A DNA stretch of 52,412 bases from CAYVLA01 sp964549615 [NCBI: uncultured Thermococci archaeon] (lineage in GTDB: Archaea > CAYQAE01 > CAYVLA01), in NCBI GenBank assembly GCA_964549615.1, contig CAZJVP010000036.1, forward strand, positions 1 to 52,412. Direction: 5' to 3'. Shown piece after piece: positions 1-9,356 of the stretch (position 1 is the stretch's first letter; each line of letters opens with the position of its first letter). The notes under the pieces are model-generated. The model was not told the DNA's origin and searched no databases. It saw only the letters and a list, made by a program, of their open reading frames with translations. Position numbers and translations under genes: made by a program.

Positions 1-405
<405 letters not shown>

Positions 406-480
406 ACGTTCTACATGCCGCGCCGTCTCCCGAGCCCAGCGAAGTCTAGAACCGAGGCGGAGCAATCCCCACTCCCCCGC

Positions 481-1881
481 TCAGGTCGGCGGTTGTTCTA
501 GCTCCAGCATGGTAGACATCGCGGGCTTGGGCTGATCCTCCTCGGTCACAAGTCCCCAGTCCTTGCTGTTCTCGTCTAGGTAGTAGTCCCTCCAAACCCA
601 CCAGCACCAGCCAGCCAGGCCTTCGTCAAGGCATGCACGATCCAACGTCTTCAGGTATGCGGCGCGCCTGGCCTCCAGGGCCTCGGGCCCCTCGTTGGGG
701 TAGAGCTGCTTGACGGGTATGCCGGTCTCCCAGAACATGACCGGCTTCTGGTACTTCGCCCTGGACCTTAGGGCATCGAGGCTTCGCATGACGACCTTGG
801 AGGCATCATCCGCTTCCTCGGGTCCGGCGGGGTAGTCGCCGCCGAAGTAGATGTCAACTGAGCCGACGCCCCAGGTCTCCTCCCGGTGGTAACCGTACCT
901 CCAGATATCGACCCTCTGTCCGATGATCGCCCTAGGGTTGCCGCGCCTTATCGCCCCGGTTATCTGCTCGGCCACTTTCTGGTAGACCATGTTGTGCCAC
1001 TCGTTAAAGTCGTTCCACTTCTTGGCGGTGTAGGGCAGGATCGGCAGGCCGTGGTAGTGGCTGGTGTGGATTCTACCCACCGTATCCGCCACCCATGAGT
1101 CGACGGGAAAGAGCACATCTTCCCATGCCGAGTTGCTCTCTCCCCATCTTCGATTCCAGTAACCCAGATCCGTGGCCCGGTCCTGGAGAAAGCTGCGCCA
1201 TGCCTTCAGGTTCAACGGATCGTCCCAGGACCAGGTGTTCATGTTGAGGTGTTGCCAGTCCAAGGGGTCGTAGATGATCTTCTCAAATCTGCGGGTGATC
1301 CTGGCGATGCGCTCGTGGAACTCGACAAAGCACTTCCAGACAAACGTTTCCTCCTCGACCATCCCCGGGTAATCGTAGAGCAGGTATCCGGAGAACGGTG
1401 CGTGCTTCACGCCGCCCGCGTCGACGTACTCCTCATATGGCTTGGCTTCGACGCCCTCCGGGATCCGCGAGATTCCGAACCAGAGGATCGTGTAAAGCCC
1501 GTTCGTCTGGGCCTCGGTGAGCAGCTCGATCAGCTTTTTCTCGTTCTCGTCGCTGAGCCTCTTGGTGCTTCGGTTCTGGTCGACGATGGGCATGAACGAG
1601 CCCCAGTTGACCTGGATCGCCACCGCGTTGAAGCCTTGGTCCCTCATCGTCCTGAAGTCTTCCCTCAGCTTAGCAAGGTCCAGTTCCTCCCAGAAGTACT
1701 GGTGGAAGGCATGGGGTTGGAAGTACATGGCGCCACGGATGAACACGGTTCGGTTTCCGTCGATCAGCCGATCGCCCTCGACGCGGAACGCTCCCTGCTG
1801 CGCCTTATGCATGAGCAGAAATGTGGACGCCATAAGTCCGGCCGCCGCTGCGGCTAACCCCAGTATCAGCACCGTCCTCAA
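481..1881 (-). CDS. Membrane-anchored extracellular glycoside hydrolase-like TIM-barrel protein
   Basis: About 466 residues. An N-terminal hydrophobic segment (VLILGLAAAAAGLMASTFLL) makes a signal anchor, so the enzyme should sit outside the cell. It is followed by a short beta region (VEGDRLIDGNRTVFIRGA) and a TIM-barrel of the clan-A type (GH2/GH5/GH42-like). FWETG near the C-terminus fits a nucleophile glutamate at the end of a barrel strand; the acid/base residue is less clear. Third gene of an exported operon, downstream of the Ig-like membrane protein. The reading frame runs far upstream inside that neighbour, so I place the start at TTG 1881 (GTG 1872 is the alternative), just before the hydrophobic segment. 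Substrate unknown; the family number is not certain. Confidence 0.72.
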   Translation of the reverse strand: MRTVLILGLAAAAAGLMASTFLLMHKAQQGAFRVEGDRLIDGNRTVFIRGAMYFQPHAFHQYFWEELDLAKLREDFRTMRDQGFNAVAIQVNWGSFMPIVDQNRSTKRLSDENEKKLIELLTEAQTNGLYTILWFGISRIPEGVEAKPYEEYVDAGGVKHAPFSGYLLYDYPGMVEEETFVWKCFVEFHERIARITRRFEKIIYDPLDWQHLNMNTWSWDDPLNLKAWRSFLQDRATDLGYWNRRWGESNSAWEDVLFPVDSWVADTVGRIHTSHYHGLPILPYTAKKWNDFNEWHNMVYQKVAEQITGAIRRGNPRAIIGQRVDIWRYGYHREETWGVGSVDIYFGGDYPAGPEEADDASKVVMRSLDALRSRAKYQKPVMFWETGIPVKQLYPNEGPEALEARRAAYLKTLDRACLDEGLAGWCWWVWRDYYLDENSKDWGLVTEEDQPKPAMSTMLELEQPPT

Positions 1882-1964
1882 CTGCAGGGTCTCAGGCCGA
1901 ATCCCTCGGATCGGTTGAGAATTAGAAGCTTTCTTCCCGGCTTCCTCTGGCCTATCGCCTTGCT

Positions 1965-3056
1965 TCAGCGTCGTTGGCGCCGCAGGCCGCCCACGGCAAC
2001 GGCCACCAAGAGGATCGCGAGGATGCCGATGATGGCCCAGATGAGCTTGCCCTCCAGGATGCTGGGCTGGACCGTGAACCTGATCTCGTTGCTCTTGCCG
2101 CCCAGGTGGTTGGAATCCCCGTTCCAGCTCGCCCACACCACCCAGTCGCCCGGTTCCGGCGGTCGGAAGCTGTCCGAAAAACGGCCATCGTCGTCTGTGG
2201 CGACCGTCCTTTCCGCGCTCGTGATGCCCTGCTTAACGTAGCTCAGCGTGACGTTGGCGTCGGCGTGCGCAGGGAGCACGAAACCGTGCAGCTCAACCAT
2301 CTGTCCCTGCTGGATTTGATCTCTGGCGATCGCCAATGAGAGGTTCGAGGCCTCTCTCTGCGACTGTAGCAAGACTGGGTCCTGCTCCAGAACGGCGAAG
2401 TACTTGACGATCGTCAGGGGCCTGTATCCGTCCTTTGAGACGTTGAGCTGGATCGAGTACGAACCAGCCTGCTTTGCCGTCACGTTGCAGGGCAGGGTTA
2501 TCTGGCGCTTCGATCCGTCGGGAAGGTTGAGCCATGCACTTATGGCCGGGCCTTGGACATCGCAGTCGTAGGCAAGGTAGACCTTTTCGTTCTTGATGAA
2601 GACCGAGGCCCTTTTCGAGGCCGAAGGGTCCCTGGAAAGGATGATCTCAAAGGCCATGTCCTCCGGGGCTCCCTCGATCTGGAAGGTGGCCTCGGCTTGG
2701 CAGACGACGAACCTCCCCTCGATGAGGCTGGCTTGCACCACATACGGGCCTGAGTAGTACCTCTGATCCACGGGCAGGAGGAAGAGTTGAATGCTCTTTG
2801 ACTCGCCTCCTGCCAGGGAGAGGTCATGGCTGACCAGGGTCGGTGCCACCTTGGATCGCTGGTCCCTGAGCAGCACATCCAGCGACAGGTTGGTGGGCTG
2901 CCCCTTTGTGTTCGTGACGTGTGCGGTTACATCGATCACATCCCCTGGGCGGTAGACGGGCTGGCTCACGTTGAGGGCCAGGTCATGGGCCTGCGCAGCC
3001 GTGAGCCAGGCTGCCGCTGTGAATGCCATGGCCATGAACAGCCGGGCCGATCGCAC
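1965..3056 (-). CDS. Exported Ig-like domain protein with C-terminal membrane anchor
   Basis: About 363 residues: a signal peptide (FMAMAFTAAAWLTAAQA), then three or so immunoglobulin/CARDB-like beta domains with phrases such as YRPGDVIDVTAHVTN, a last domain resembling big extracellular Ig repeats, and one C-terminal transmembrane helix (LIWAIIGILAILLVAVAVGG) ending in RRQRR. This predicts an extracellular scaffold or adhesion protein with its tail in the cytoplasm. The GTG start at 3056 lies one base past the stop of the upstream giant gene and is preceded by a GAGGTGGTGG ribosome site, so the two are translationally coupled. No catalytic motif is seen; a structural or substrate-presenting role for the peptidase and glycosidase of the same operon is inference. 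Confidence 0.75.
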   Translation of the reverse strand: MRSARLFMAMAFTAAAWLTAAQAHDLALNVSQPVYRPGDVIDVTAHVTNTKGQPTNLSLDVLLRDQRSKVAPTLVSHDLSLAGGESKSIQLFLLPVDQRYYSGPYVVQASLIEGRFVVCQAEATFQIEGAPEDMAFEIILSRDPSASKRASVFIKNEKVYLAYDCDVQGPAISAWLNLPDGSKRQITLPCNVTAKQAGSYSIQLNVSKDGYRPLTIVKYFAVLEQDPVLLQSQREASNLSLAIARDQIQQGQMVELHGFVLPAHADANVTLSYVKQGITSAERTVATDDDGRFSDSFRPPEPGDWVVWASWNGDSNHLGGKSNEIRFTVQPSILEGKLIWAIIGILAILLVAVAVGGLRRQRR

Positions 3057-3057
3057 C

Positions 3058-6000
3058 TCACCACCACCTCGGGCAGAAAGTCGGATCCCCCAAGAGGGCA
3101 TAGAATATGTCTCCCCTCAGCGTTGTGCTGAAGTTCCAGACGTCCTCATCGTAGTCCTCGTTGCGGGCCTGAAGGTAGGCCTCGCCTATGCTCTTGCCCT
3201 CCAGGTAGACGGCCCGTAGTATGTCGTCGAACATGCGGTGCCAGTACGAGACGTCCGTTGCACCCATGTACGCCATCGCCCCCCTCCTGATGTGCTGCAC
3301 CGAGAGGACCATGCCCGGCTCGCCCAGGGTCACTTCAACGTTGTATGCGCCGGTGAGGCATGCTAGGTCGAGCACCACCACTGGCTCCAGGTAAACCTCC
3401 TGCCAGCAAAGATATCCGGAGTCGATAACCCCCTCGAAGAACCGCATGAGACCGTGGTCAACGAAGATTATCAGCCCGCAATCATCGTAGAGGGAGCGGA
3501 TGGTCATCCGGTTTCCGTCGACCTCGGCGTGTCCCGAGTAGAACCAGACGTTGTTGAACTGGCGCTCGACCTCCGGGGTCCAGTAAGTGGCCCTAGCATA
3601 GTTCTCCAGGACAGCCTCGTCTTTGGGCCCCAGTATGGTTTCCACCTGATGATCCTCCCTTACCATCACAAGCGCGTCCCTGCTTTTGTCAATGCGGTCG
3701 TAGAAGAGATCCCTCGCCACATACGCCGACACATCGGAGGCGGTCACCCCGTATATCCTTCCGGTCGCGATGTCTTGGTGGGCGAGGTTGTGCGTGCTGC
3801 CGTAGAATCTTCCGTCCACCTCCAACCACAGGGGCCCGCTATCGGCTGAGACCTCTATCCTCGCTATGCGGCGCAAGGATCGCGAGGGGATGTTGTAAAC
3901 GCATACATACCACCAGCCTTCGTCAGACCTCTCGTACCACGCCACGTTATCCCCCCATATGGACGGCAGAACCTGGTCGGCCGGCTCGCTTGTGAGCCTC
4001 TCCGGCCTGGAGGTCGCGGGGTCAAACAACCAGATGTCCCAGTTACCATTGCTGTTGTCCTGCCACACTACCCGGCCCTCGTAGATGCGGGGGTACATCT
4101 GGTCGCCGGCCCCTGCGGCAACTATGAGCTCGCTGCTGGTGATCTCGCCGTTTTCGTCCATCACGGCCATGCGGACGTCCCAGTGGCCGTTCCTGTTGTC
4201 CATGTAGACTATCTTGTTTCCCCATATGGAGGGGCGTTCCTGGTTGTAGTCGTCGCGGGTGACGTGGCGATATTGATGTGTGTTCAGATCGTACTTCATG
4301 ATGTCCGTGTGGTCTCCGAATGGCTGTTGGTAGACCACGGTTGTCCCCCATATTGCAGGCCATTCTTGGTTTTCGGGCGAGGAGGTCAGCTGCGTGGTGG
4401 TCCTGGCGAGGGCGTCGTAGGCGTATATGTCCCAATTGCCGTTTCTTGCGTCCTGCCAGACTATGACCGTGCCGTAAACAGCCGGCCTGCACGAGCCAAT
4501 CAAATACCGTCCCGTCTCGTTGGCCCCGGTGAGCTGGTAAGTCCTACCCGTCAAAAGATCCTGATACCAGATATCCCCCCAGGTGTTCTCATCCGTCCAT
4601 GCGAGTATCCGGTCCGAGCATGCCGGGTTGAACTGGACGCGCAGATTGTTTGTCACGTACTCCTCGCGGTCGCCCGACAGGGTGTTGCGCACAATGTCGA
4701 CGTCGATGTAACGGGCGCCCTGGTAGAAGATGTTGTCGCCCCAAATGGCCGGTGCGTAGGGCAGGTTGGCCCTGGCAATGGGGATGACCTCGGGCGAGGC
4801 GACGATCGTCAGGTAGCGGACCGGGCCCCCCAGCGGCAGGGACTCCATCGCCTGATCGACGAAGACGTCTATGTCGGGGTAGGAGTGAGAGGTCGTGCTG
4901 ATTATGACCTCCTTCTTGGCAGCCGCCAGGAAGGGCGCCACGAGCGAATGCTTAGCAAAGAGGTATGTCACGTTGGAGGCCTTGTCGGTCACGTAGTTGG
5001 ATCGCCGGTATGACCACAAGTCCAGTGGGTTGACCAGTATGACGCCCTTGGCGCCGGTGGCTATGCCGTAGTGCCTTCGAAGCTCATCCAACGTGAACCT
5101 CTGGAGCACCCTCGCGTTCACGGCGTCCAGGGCGCTCAGTTCGCCGGCGCTGAACTGTCCGACGAGATAGACGCTCTTGTGGTCCAGTTCACGCACGTCG
5201 TAGTGCCCCTGGAAGAGGATGGGCGCGTTCAGAAGCGAGGCATAGACCGATGCCATGAGTCCGGTGGCGTATTCATCCTGGGAGACAACGTACACATCGA
5301 TCTTGCTCCAATACTCGTTTCGCAGCTGCCTTTCCTCATCCTTGGTGAAGATGTCGTCCATGGGCATGACCCCATATCCCCCGGATTCGAGAAGCCTCGG
5401 AGATATCCCCCACCTTCCCGCAAGCGCCCTGCTGAAGCCGCTCACCTCCATGGGCGAGAGGCCGAGAATGATCATGCTGTCGCTCATGCTTGGGGCCGCT
5501 GCCCTCCATACCCTGATCTGCGTTTCGGACAGTCCCGGCCCGACCGGGGGCGGCGCGACCATCAGCCTGATGAGGTCAGCAGGCGGGGTGCCGAGGATGG
5601 TGACCCTTAAGCCAAGCCTGTTGCGGCCGTACGAGGCGTACTGCTGCAGGAAGCTGATGACGGAGTCTGCATCGAAAGCCGTCTCGTTTTCCTGGTGGTA
5701 GATCAGGACCGGGAAATTGTAGGTGGTTCCGACCTCAACGGGCTCGGTTGGGTGCATCTCCTTCCATACGGCAATCGGCACCAGGGACAAGACCGCCCTC
5801 CAGTCCAGGTCGGAGATCACGAAGACCTCCCGGTCTCTGTAGGAAGACATGTTCTTGACATTCTCCCTTCCTAGCGCCTCGACGGTGAAGCTCCTCTCCG
5901 TCGTCGTCGCGTGGTCGTCGTCAACGCTGTATGCCTCTGCATAGTACCTTACCGTGTAGCCTGCGGCCCAGGGCCCCCTGACTATGCTCAGGGTCGTCGA

Positions 6001-7908
6001 GTCTGAGACCTCGGCCACCTTGTGCCCGTTCAGGTATATGCGCAGTAGCCTGACGCCGTAGGGATAGGAGGCCGTGGCGGTGAAGGTGATCTCATCCGTC
6101 TCAGTTGGCTCTGTGGGATATATCCTCATCTCAAGCCTCAGCGGCGCGGAGTAGTAGGAACGGACCGTGAAGTTGTATACCGGGGTGAGGTTCGTGTTGC
6201 CGGCCCTGTCCGATGCGGCCGCGGCATAGTGAACGGTGCTCCTACGGGGATAGGGCCCACCGGTGTAGTCGCACGTGGTCGAGTTGTGGCAGGTCTTCAC
6301 GGCCATACCGTTGACGTATATGACGATGTAACTGATCCCGCTCGAGTCTGAGGCCACTGCACGGAAGGTCACGGTGTCCCGCTCGGAGGGGCTGAACTCG
6401 CCAATACGGGTTGGGAGGCAGTACACCCTGATGCTGGGGGGAGTGGAATCGGTCGGCGCGACGTTGATCGATGCGTCGACTGCATTGTTGGTCTCGTCGG
6501 TCTCGACGACCTCCGCCTCCGCATCCACCATGAAGGAGATGACGTAGAGTCCCGGGGCCGAGGGGGTCCAGGGCACGAAGAGCTGGCTGGACTCATCCAG
6601 CCTTCCCCCAGCGGGTATGGGCGGTATCCTGACCGATCCTATCTCGGAGCCGTTTGCCAGGAAAAGGCCGCTGCACTCCGGCGAGGCTACCTCGCCGAGG
6701 TTGGCTAGGACTGGCCTCAACGCGGCCGTCCTTCCTGCGGTGATGAGTTCGGGCGACCATAGGATGCCCGTCGCACAGAGATCCGCGCGCCCCTTTGGCA
6801 CCACCTTGACGATCATGGGGAGCAGGTTGTTATTCTCATCGGCTTCGTCCACCAGGCCGGTGTAGTCGGCCACGAAGGCAAGCGAGTACGTCCCCTGGAG
6901 CCCTGGGGTCCAGTTAAATCTTAGGGCTGCCTCCTGGCCAGGTTGCAGGTCCGGCACAAGGAACGTGAGCGCAAGTGAGCCGTTGACGAGGAGCCCCCCC
7001 TTGGTGACCAGCCCGGGGCTGCTACCGCCGACGTTCTTGGCGCGGACTTCGATTGAGACCTCTTCCTGTGCTGCAGGCGTTTGGGGGTTGAGGGTGGCGG
7101 CCGTGATGGTAAGATCGGGCTTACCTAGGACCTTGACCTGGGTGGTGAGGGCGTTGTTTGCCTCGTTGCTCTCCTGGACCTCCTGCTTCCAATCAGCGTA
7201 GAAGGAAAGATCCTGCCAGCCCTCGAGTCCCGGCCGCCACTTCGCCGAGATCGTTGTCTCCCTGCCAGGGTCAAGCGGGCTTATTGAAACGTCCGCCGAA
7301 AAGCTTCCGGAGACCAACCTTCCCGCGCAGGCCTTCGAAGCCCCGTTGCCCAGGTTGCGTATGGTGACGATTACGGTAGCGTCCCGTCCGACCGTCGGGG
7401 TCTCCGGGATCACCGAGATCGAGACGGGGGAAAGGTCGGCGATCTGCAGCGCTCCAACCGTCATGACGTAGACGTGCCATTCGGTTGGTCCCTCCTTCTT
7501 GGCCATGCCGCCGACCTGCCAGATCTGGTAGGAGGGCCAGATGCGCCACTGTCCGGCCTTGTCCGGGGAAAATGAGCTTGAGAACGCGACGCTTTGGCCC
7601 GGCGTTATTGTCTGGCCGCTGGCCGTGAAGCCGAAGGATCTATCGAGGCCGTCCGGGTCCCTCACGGCCGCGAAGACTCCCTTCTCCGCGAACGTGATGG
7701 CATACTGGTCGAAGTCCCTGAGCTTGAAGTCGACGCTGATCGTATCCCCGACCTTGGGATCGATGGGTCCCTGAATAAGCAAGTCGGTCAGCTGAAGGGA
7801 ATCGGCTACGTCCGGCCCCTTGTACTCAAAAAGCACTGCGGCAAGAGCTTGCGGAAGGCAGACCGCGAGGGAGAACGTTGCGACGAGGATGAAGTAGATG
7901 AGGCGCAA
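3058..7908 (-). CDS. Giant secreted clan-CD (gingipain-like) peptidase with CARDB and beta-propeller domains
   Basis: About 1,616 residues with a signal peptide (LIYFILVATFSLAVCLPQALA). Order: a beta domain; three CARDB domains (roughly 160-490) with repeated EVVETDETNNA-type ends; Ig-like repeats to about 680; two segments resembling cell-wall-binding type-2 repeats (about 690-960); the start of a C25-like domain (VRYLTIVASPEVIPIAR); six or so TolB-like propeller blades (GNWDIYAYD, GNWDIWLFD, SIWGDNVAWYE); then the rest of the C25-like domain. The catalytic pair looks intact: histidine in FVDHG (about 1485) and cysteine in LDLACLTG (about 1517), and the end matches the family's ALLGDPTF. Likely an extracellular cysteine peptidase. 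AGGAG sits 8 bases before TTG 7908; GTG 7917 is the alternative start. Confidence 0.82.
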   Translation of the reverse strand: MRLIYFILVATFSLAVCLPQALAAVLFEYKGPDVADSLQLTDLLIQGPIDPKVGDTISVDFKLRDFDQYAITFAEKGVFAAVRDPDGLDRSFGFTASGQTITPGQSVAFSSSFSPDKAGQWRIWPSYQIWQVGGMAKKEGPTEWHVYVMTVGALQIADLSPVSISVIPETPTVGRDATVIVTIRNLGNGASKACAGRLVSGSFSADVSISPLDPGRETTISAKWRPGLEGWQDLSFYADWKQEVQESNEANNALTTQVKVLGKPDLTITAATLNPQTPAAQEEVSIEVRAKNVGGSSPGLVTKGGLLVNGSLALTFLVPDLQPGQEAALRFNWTPGLQGTYSLAFVADYTGLVDEADENNNLLPMIVKVVPKGRADLCATGILWSPELITAGRTAALRPVLANLGEVASPECSGLFLANGSEIGSVRIPPIPAGGRLDESSQLFVPWTPSAPGLYVISFMVDAEAEVVETDETNNAVDASINVAPTDSTPPSIRVYCLPTRIGEFSPSERDTVTFRAVASDSSGISYIVIYVNGMAVKTCHNSTTCDYTGGPYPRRSTVHYAAAASDRAGNTNLTPVYNFTVRSYYSAPLRLEMRIYPTEPTETDEITFTATASYPYGVRLLRIYLNGHKVAEVSDSTTLSIVRGPWAAGYTVRYYAEAYSVDDDHATTTERSFTVEALGRENVKNMSSYRDREVFVISDLDWRAVLSLVPIAVWKEMHPTEPVEVGTTYNFPVLIYHQENETAFDADSVISFLQQYASYGRNRLGLRVTILGTPPADLIRLMVAPPPVGPGLSETQIRVWRAAAPSMSDSMIILGLSPMEVSGFSRALAGRWGISPRLLESGGYGVMPMDDIFTKDEERQLRNEYWSKIDVYVVSQDEYATGLMASVYASLLNAPILFQGHYDVRELDHKSVYLVGQFSAGELSALDAVNARVLQRFTLDELRRHYGIATGAKGVILVNPLDLWSYRRSNYVTDKASNVTYLFAKHSLVAPFLAAAKKEVIISTTSHSYPDIDVFVDQAMESLPLGGPVRYLTIVASPEVIPIARANLPYAPAIWGDNIFYQGARYIDVDIVRNTLSGDREEYVTNNLRVQFNPACSDRILAWTDENTWGDIWYQDLLTGRTYQLTGANETGRYLIGSCRPAVYGTVIVWQDARNGNWDIYAYDALARTTTQLTSSPENQEWPAIWGTTVVYQQPFGDHTDIMKYDLNTHQYRHVTRDDYNQERPSIWGNKIVYMDNRNGHWDVRMAVMDENGEITSSELIVAAGAGDQMYPRIYEGRVVWQDNSNGNWDIWLFDPATSRPERLTSEPADQVLPSIWGDNVAWYERSDEGWWYVCVYNIPSRSLRRIARIEVSADSGPLWLEVDGRFYGSTHNLAHQDIATGRIYGVTASDVSAYVARDLFYDRIDKSRDALVMVREDHQVETILGPKDEAVLENYARATYWTPEVERQFNNVWFYSGHAEVDGNRMTIRSLYDDCGLIIFVDHGLMRFFEGVIDSGYLCWQEVYLEPVVVLDLACLTGAYNVEVTLGEPGMVLSVQHIRRGAMAYMGATDVSYWHRMFDDILRAVYLEGKSIGEAYLQARNEDYDEDVWNFSTTLRGDIFYALLGDPTFCPRWW

Positions 7909-7947
7909 GCGGAGCACTCCTAGCGACCAAGATCGAGCCCGGGACCC

Positions 7948-7955
7948 ATTTTAAG
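7948..7955 (-). promoter_or_regulatory. Probable TATA box of the exported three-gene operon
   Basis: The minus-strand string CTTAAAAT overlaps the stop codon of the GH4 gene and lies about 40 bases before the start of the giant peptidase gene. It suggests the exported operon has its own promoter rather than reading through from the sugar genes. Confidence 0.4.
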
Positions 7956-9282
7956 ACTTCCGTAGTTTGCTGCCGCGCCGTGGGGGCTTCCGCAAGCCGC
8001 CGCCGTGAAACTGCGGCAGATACCTTGAGCTGGCCAGGAGAAGTTCGTCAAGCATCGATTCAGCGTCCTCGACGGATCCGATCATGGGGTCCAGCAGCAA
8101 GGCCTGCAGGGCCAATTGCCTGTCGCCGTTTAGGGCGGCCCGGGCCGTAAGCTCTTGCTGGATTATGCGGTGGTGGGTTATGGCTGCAAGGGGGTCTGGC
8201 AGGTTTCCGACGTGTATGCCGCGCATGCCGTGCGAGCCGACCAAAGCATGGGTCTCGATGATGGCCCCTCGCGGGAGGTTGGGGACGAAGCCGTCGTTGG
8301 GGATGTTGACGACGAACTCGTCGTTGCGGTTGTCCACGATCGACTCTATGATGCGGATCACCTCTTCGCCCGATGGAGCGGTGAGATCGCCAAGCGGCAG
8401 GGATCCCTCGGCCTGAGCCAGCAGCATCTTGGTGCGCTCCCTCTTGTCCTCCATCATCCGGTCTATCTCCCGGAGCCTTAGGCCGTACTTGGCGCCCTTC
8501 TCAGTTCGGTCCGTTAGGAAGTAGGGGAAGAACTCGGCTATGTGCCTGTCGCCGGGCGAGGGGAAGTAACCGAAGATTCGGAATAGCTTGGAGCTGATGG
8601 GCCAGCCGGGGAGATCAGTTGTCCTAAGCATCTCGCGCAGCCGCGGGTAGCAATCCTTGCCGGAGATCCCCATGTCCAAGATCCAGGTCAGGTGGTTGAC
8701 GCCTGCGGCCAGGTAGGTCATCTTGTCCGGCGTCGTGCCGAGGAAGCTTGCGATTGCCCTCACCGTCCCGCGTATGCCGTGGCAGAGGCCCGCCATCTTG
8801 ATCCCCGTCGTCTCCCGCACAGCTATGGAGAGGCAGGTGAGCGGGTTGGAGTAGTTGAAGAGCCAGGCGTCGGGGCAGATCTTCTCCATGTCCTTTGCGA
8901 TCTCGACCATTGCCGGGATCGTCCTTAATGCCCTGATCAAGCCTCCCGGCCCAACCGTGTCGCCGACGGTCTGGTATACGCCGTACTTCATGGGGATGTC
9001 TATGTCGCTCTTGCAGATGCCCAGTCCTCCGACTAGGATGGTGGTGATGACGAAGTCGGCGGACTCGAGGGCGGCCTTCCTGTCCGTGGTCGATTCGATC
9101 TCGAGATCGGCCTTCCTTTCCCGCACCATGCGCTTGGCCAGCTTTGCGGAGATCTTGAGACTCTCCGGATCGAGGTCCATCAGGGTGATCTTGCTGCCGG
9201 AAAGGCTGGGCGAGTTCATGGCATCGCGGAGTATGCCGGGGGTGAAGTGGCTGCCAGCTCCGATGATCGTTATCGTGGGCGT
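7951..9282 (-). CDS. Family GH4 NAD-dependent glycosidase (alpha-galactosidase/alpha-glucosidase type) with apparent ACG start
   Basis: GH4 enzymes cleave glycosides by an NAD+ and divalent-metal assisted oxidation/elimination route in the cytosol. The sequence shows the N-terminal Rossmann motif TITIIGAGSHF, a DLDPE strand end, NYSNPL, and the metal-binding pair in GLCHG (Cys about 167) and GVNHL (His about 197). The Rossmann motif is only complete if translation begins well before the first ATG (9219). No ATG, GTG or TTG exists in frame upstream, but a perfect AGGAGG ends 7 bases before an ACG at 9282, giving a 443-residue protein of normal family length. The start is therefore either a real ACG codon or a single base change from ATG. 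Substrate is not predictable from sequence alone. Confidence 0.88.
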   Translation of the reverse strand, partial: TPTITIIGAGSHFTPGILRDAMNSPSLSGSKITLMDLDPESLKISAKLAKRMVRERKADLEIESTTDRKAALESADFVITTILVGGLGICKSDIDIPMKYGVYQTVGDTVGPGGLIRALRTIPAMVEIAKDMEKICPDAWLFNYSNPLTCLSIAVRETTGIKMAGLCHGIRGTVRAIASFLGTTPDKMTYLAAGVNHLTWILDMGISGKDCYPRLREMLRTTDLPGWPISSKLFRIFGYFPSPGDRHIAEFFPYFLTDRTEKGAKYGLRLREIDRMMEDKRERTKMLLAQAEGSLPLGDLTAPSGEEVIRIIESIVDNRNDEFVVNIPNDGFVPNLPRGAIIETHALVGSHGMRGIHVGNLPDPLAAITHHRIIQQELTARAALNGDRQLALQALLLDPMIGSVEDAESMLDELLLASSRYLPQFHGGGLRKPPRRGSKLRKS

Positions 9283-9356
9283 TGAGATGCCTCCTGGGCC
9301 AGTCGTCGGGCCCGCGCGGAGCTTAAGACTATTACGCGACTGCGAAGGAGAATGCC

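Noticed and set aside
1882-2136. N-terminal extension of the anchored glycosidase into the Ig-like gene
   Set aside because: The product is Gly/Pro/His/Arg-rich and overlaps a well-supported gene; the membrane segment near 1870 marks the natural N-terminus.
4183-5013. Long open frame of 276 codons antisense to the giant peptidase gene
   Set aside because: Low-complexity Val/Arg-rich product typical of a shadow frame in GC-rich DNA; the minus-strand protein has clear domains here.
9217-9219. ATG as start of the GH4 gene
   Set aside because: It would remove the Rossmann GAGS motif that GH4 enzymes need, and no ribosome site precedes it.
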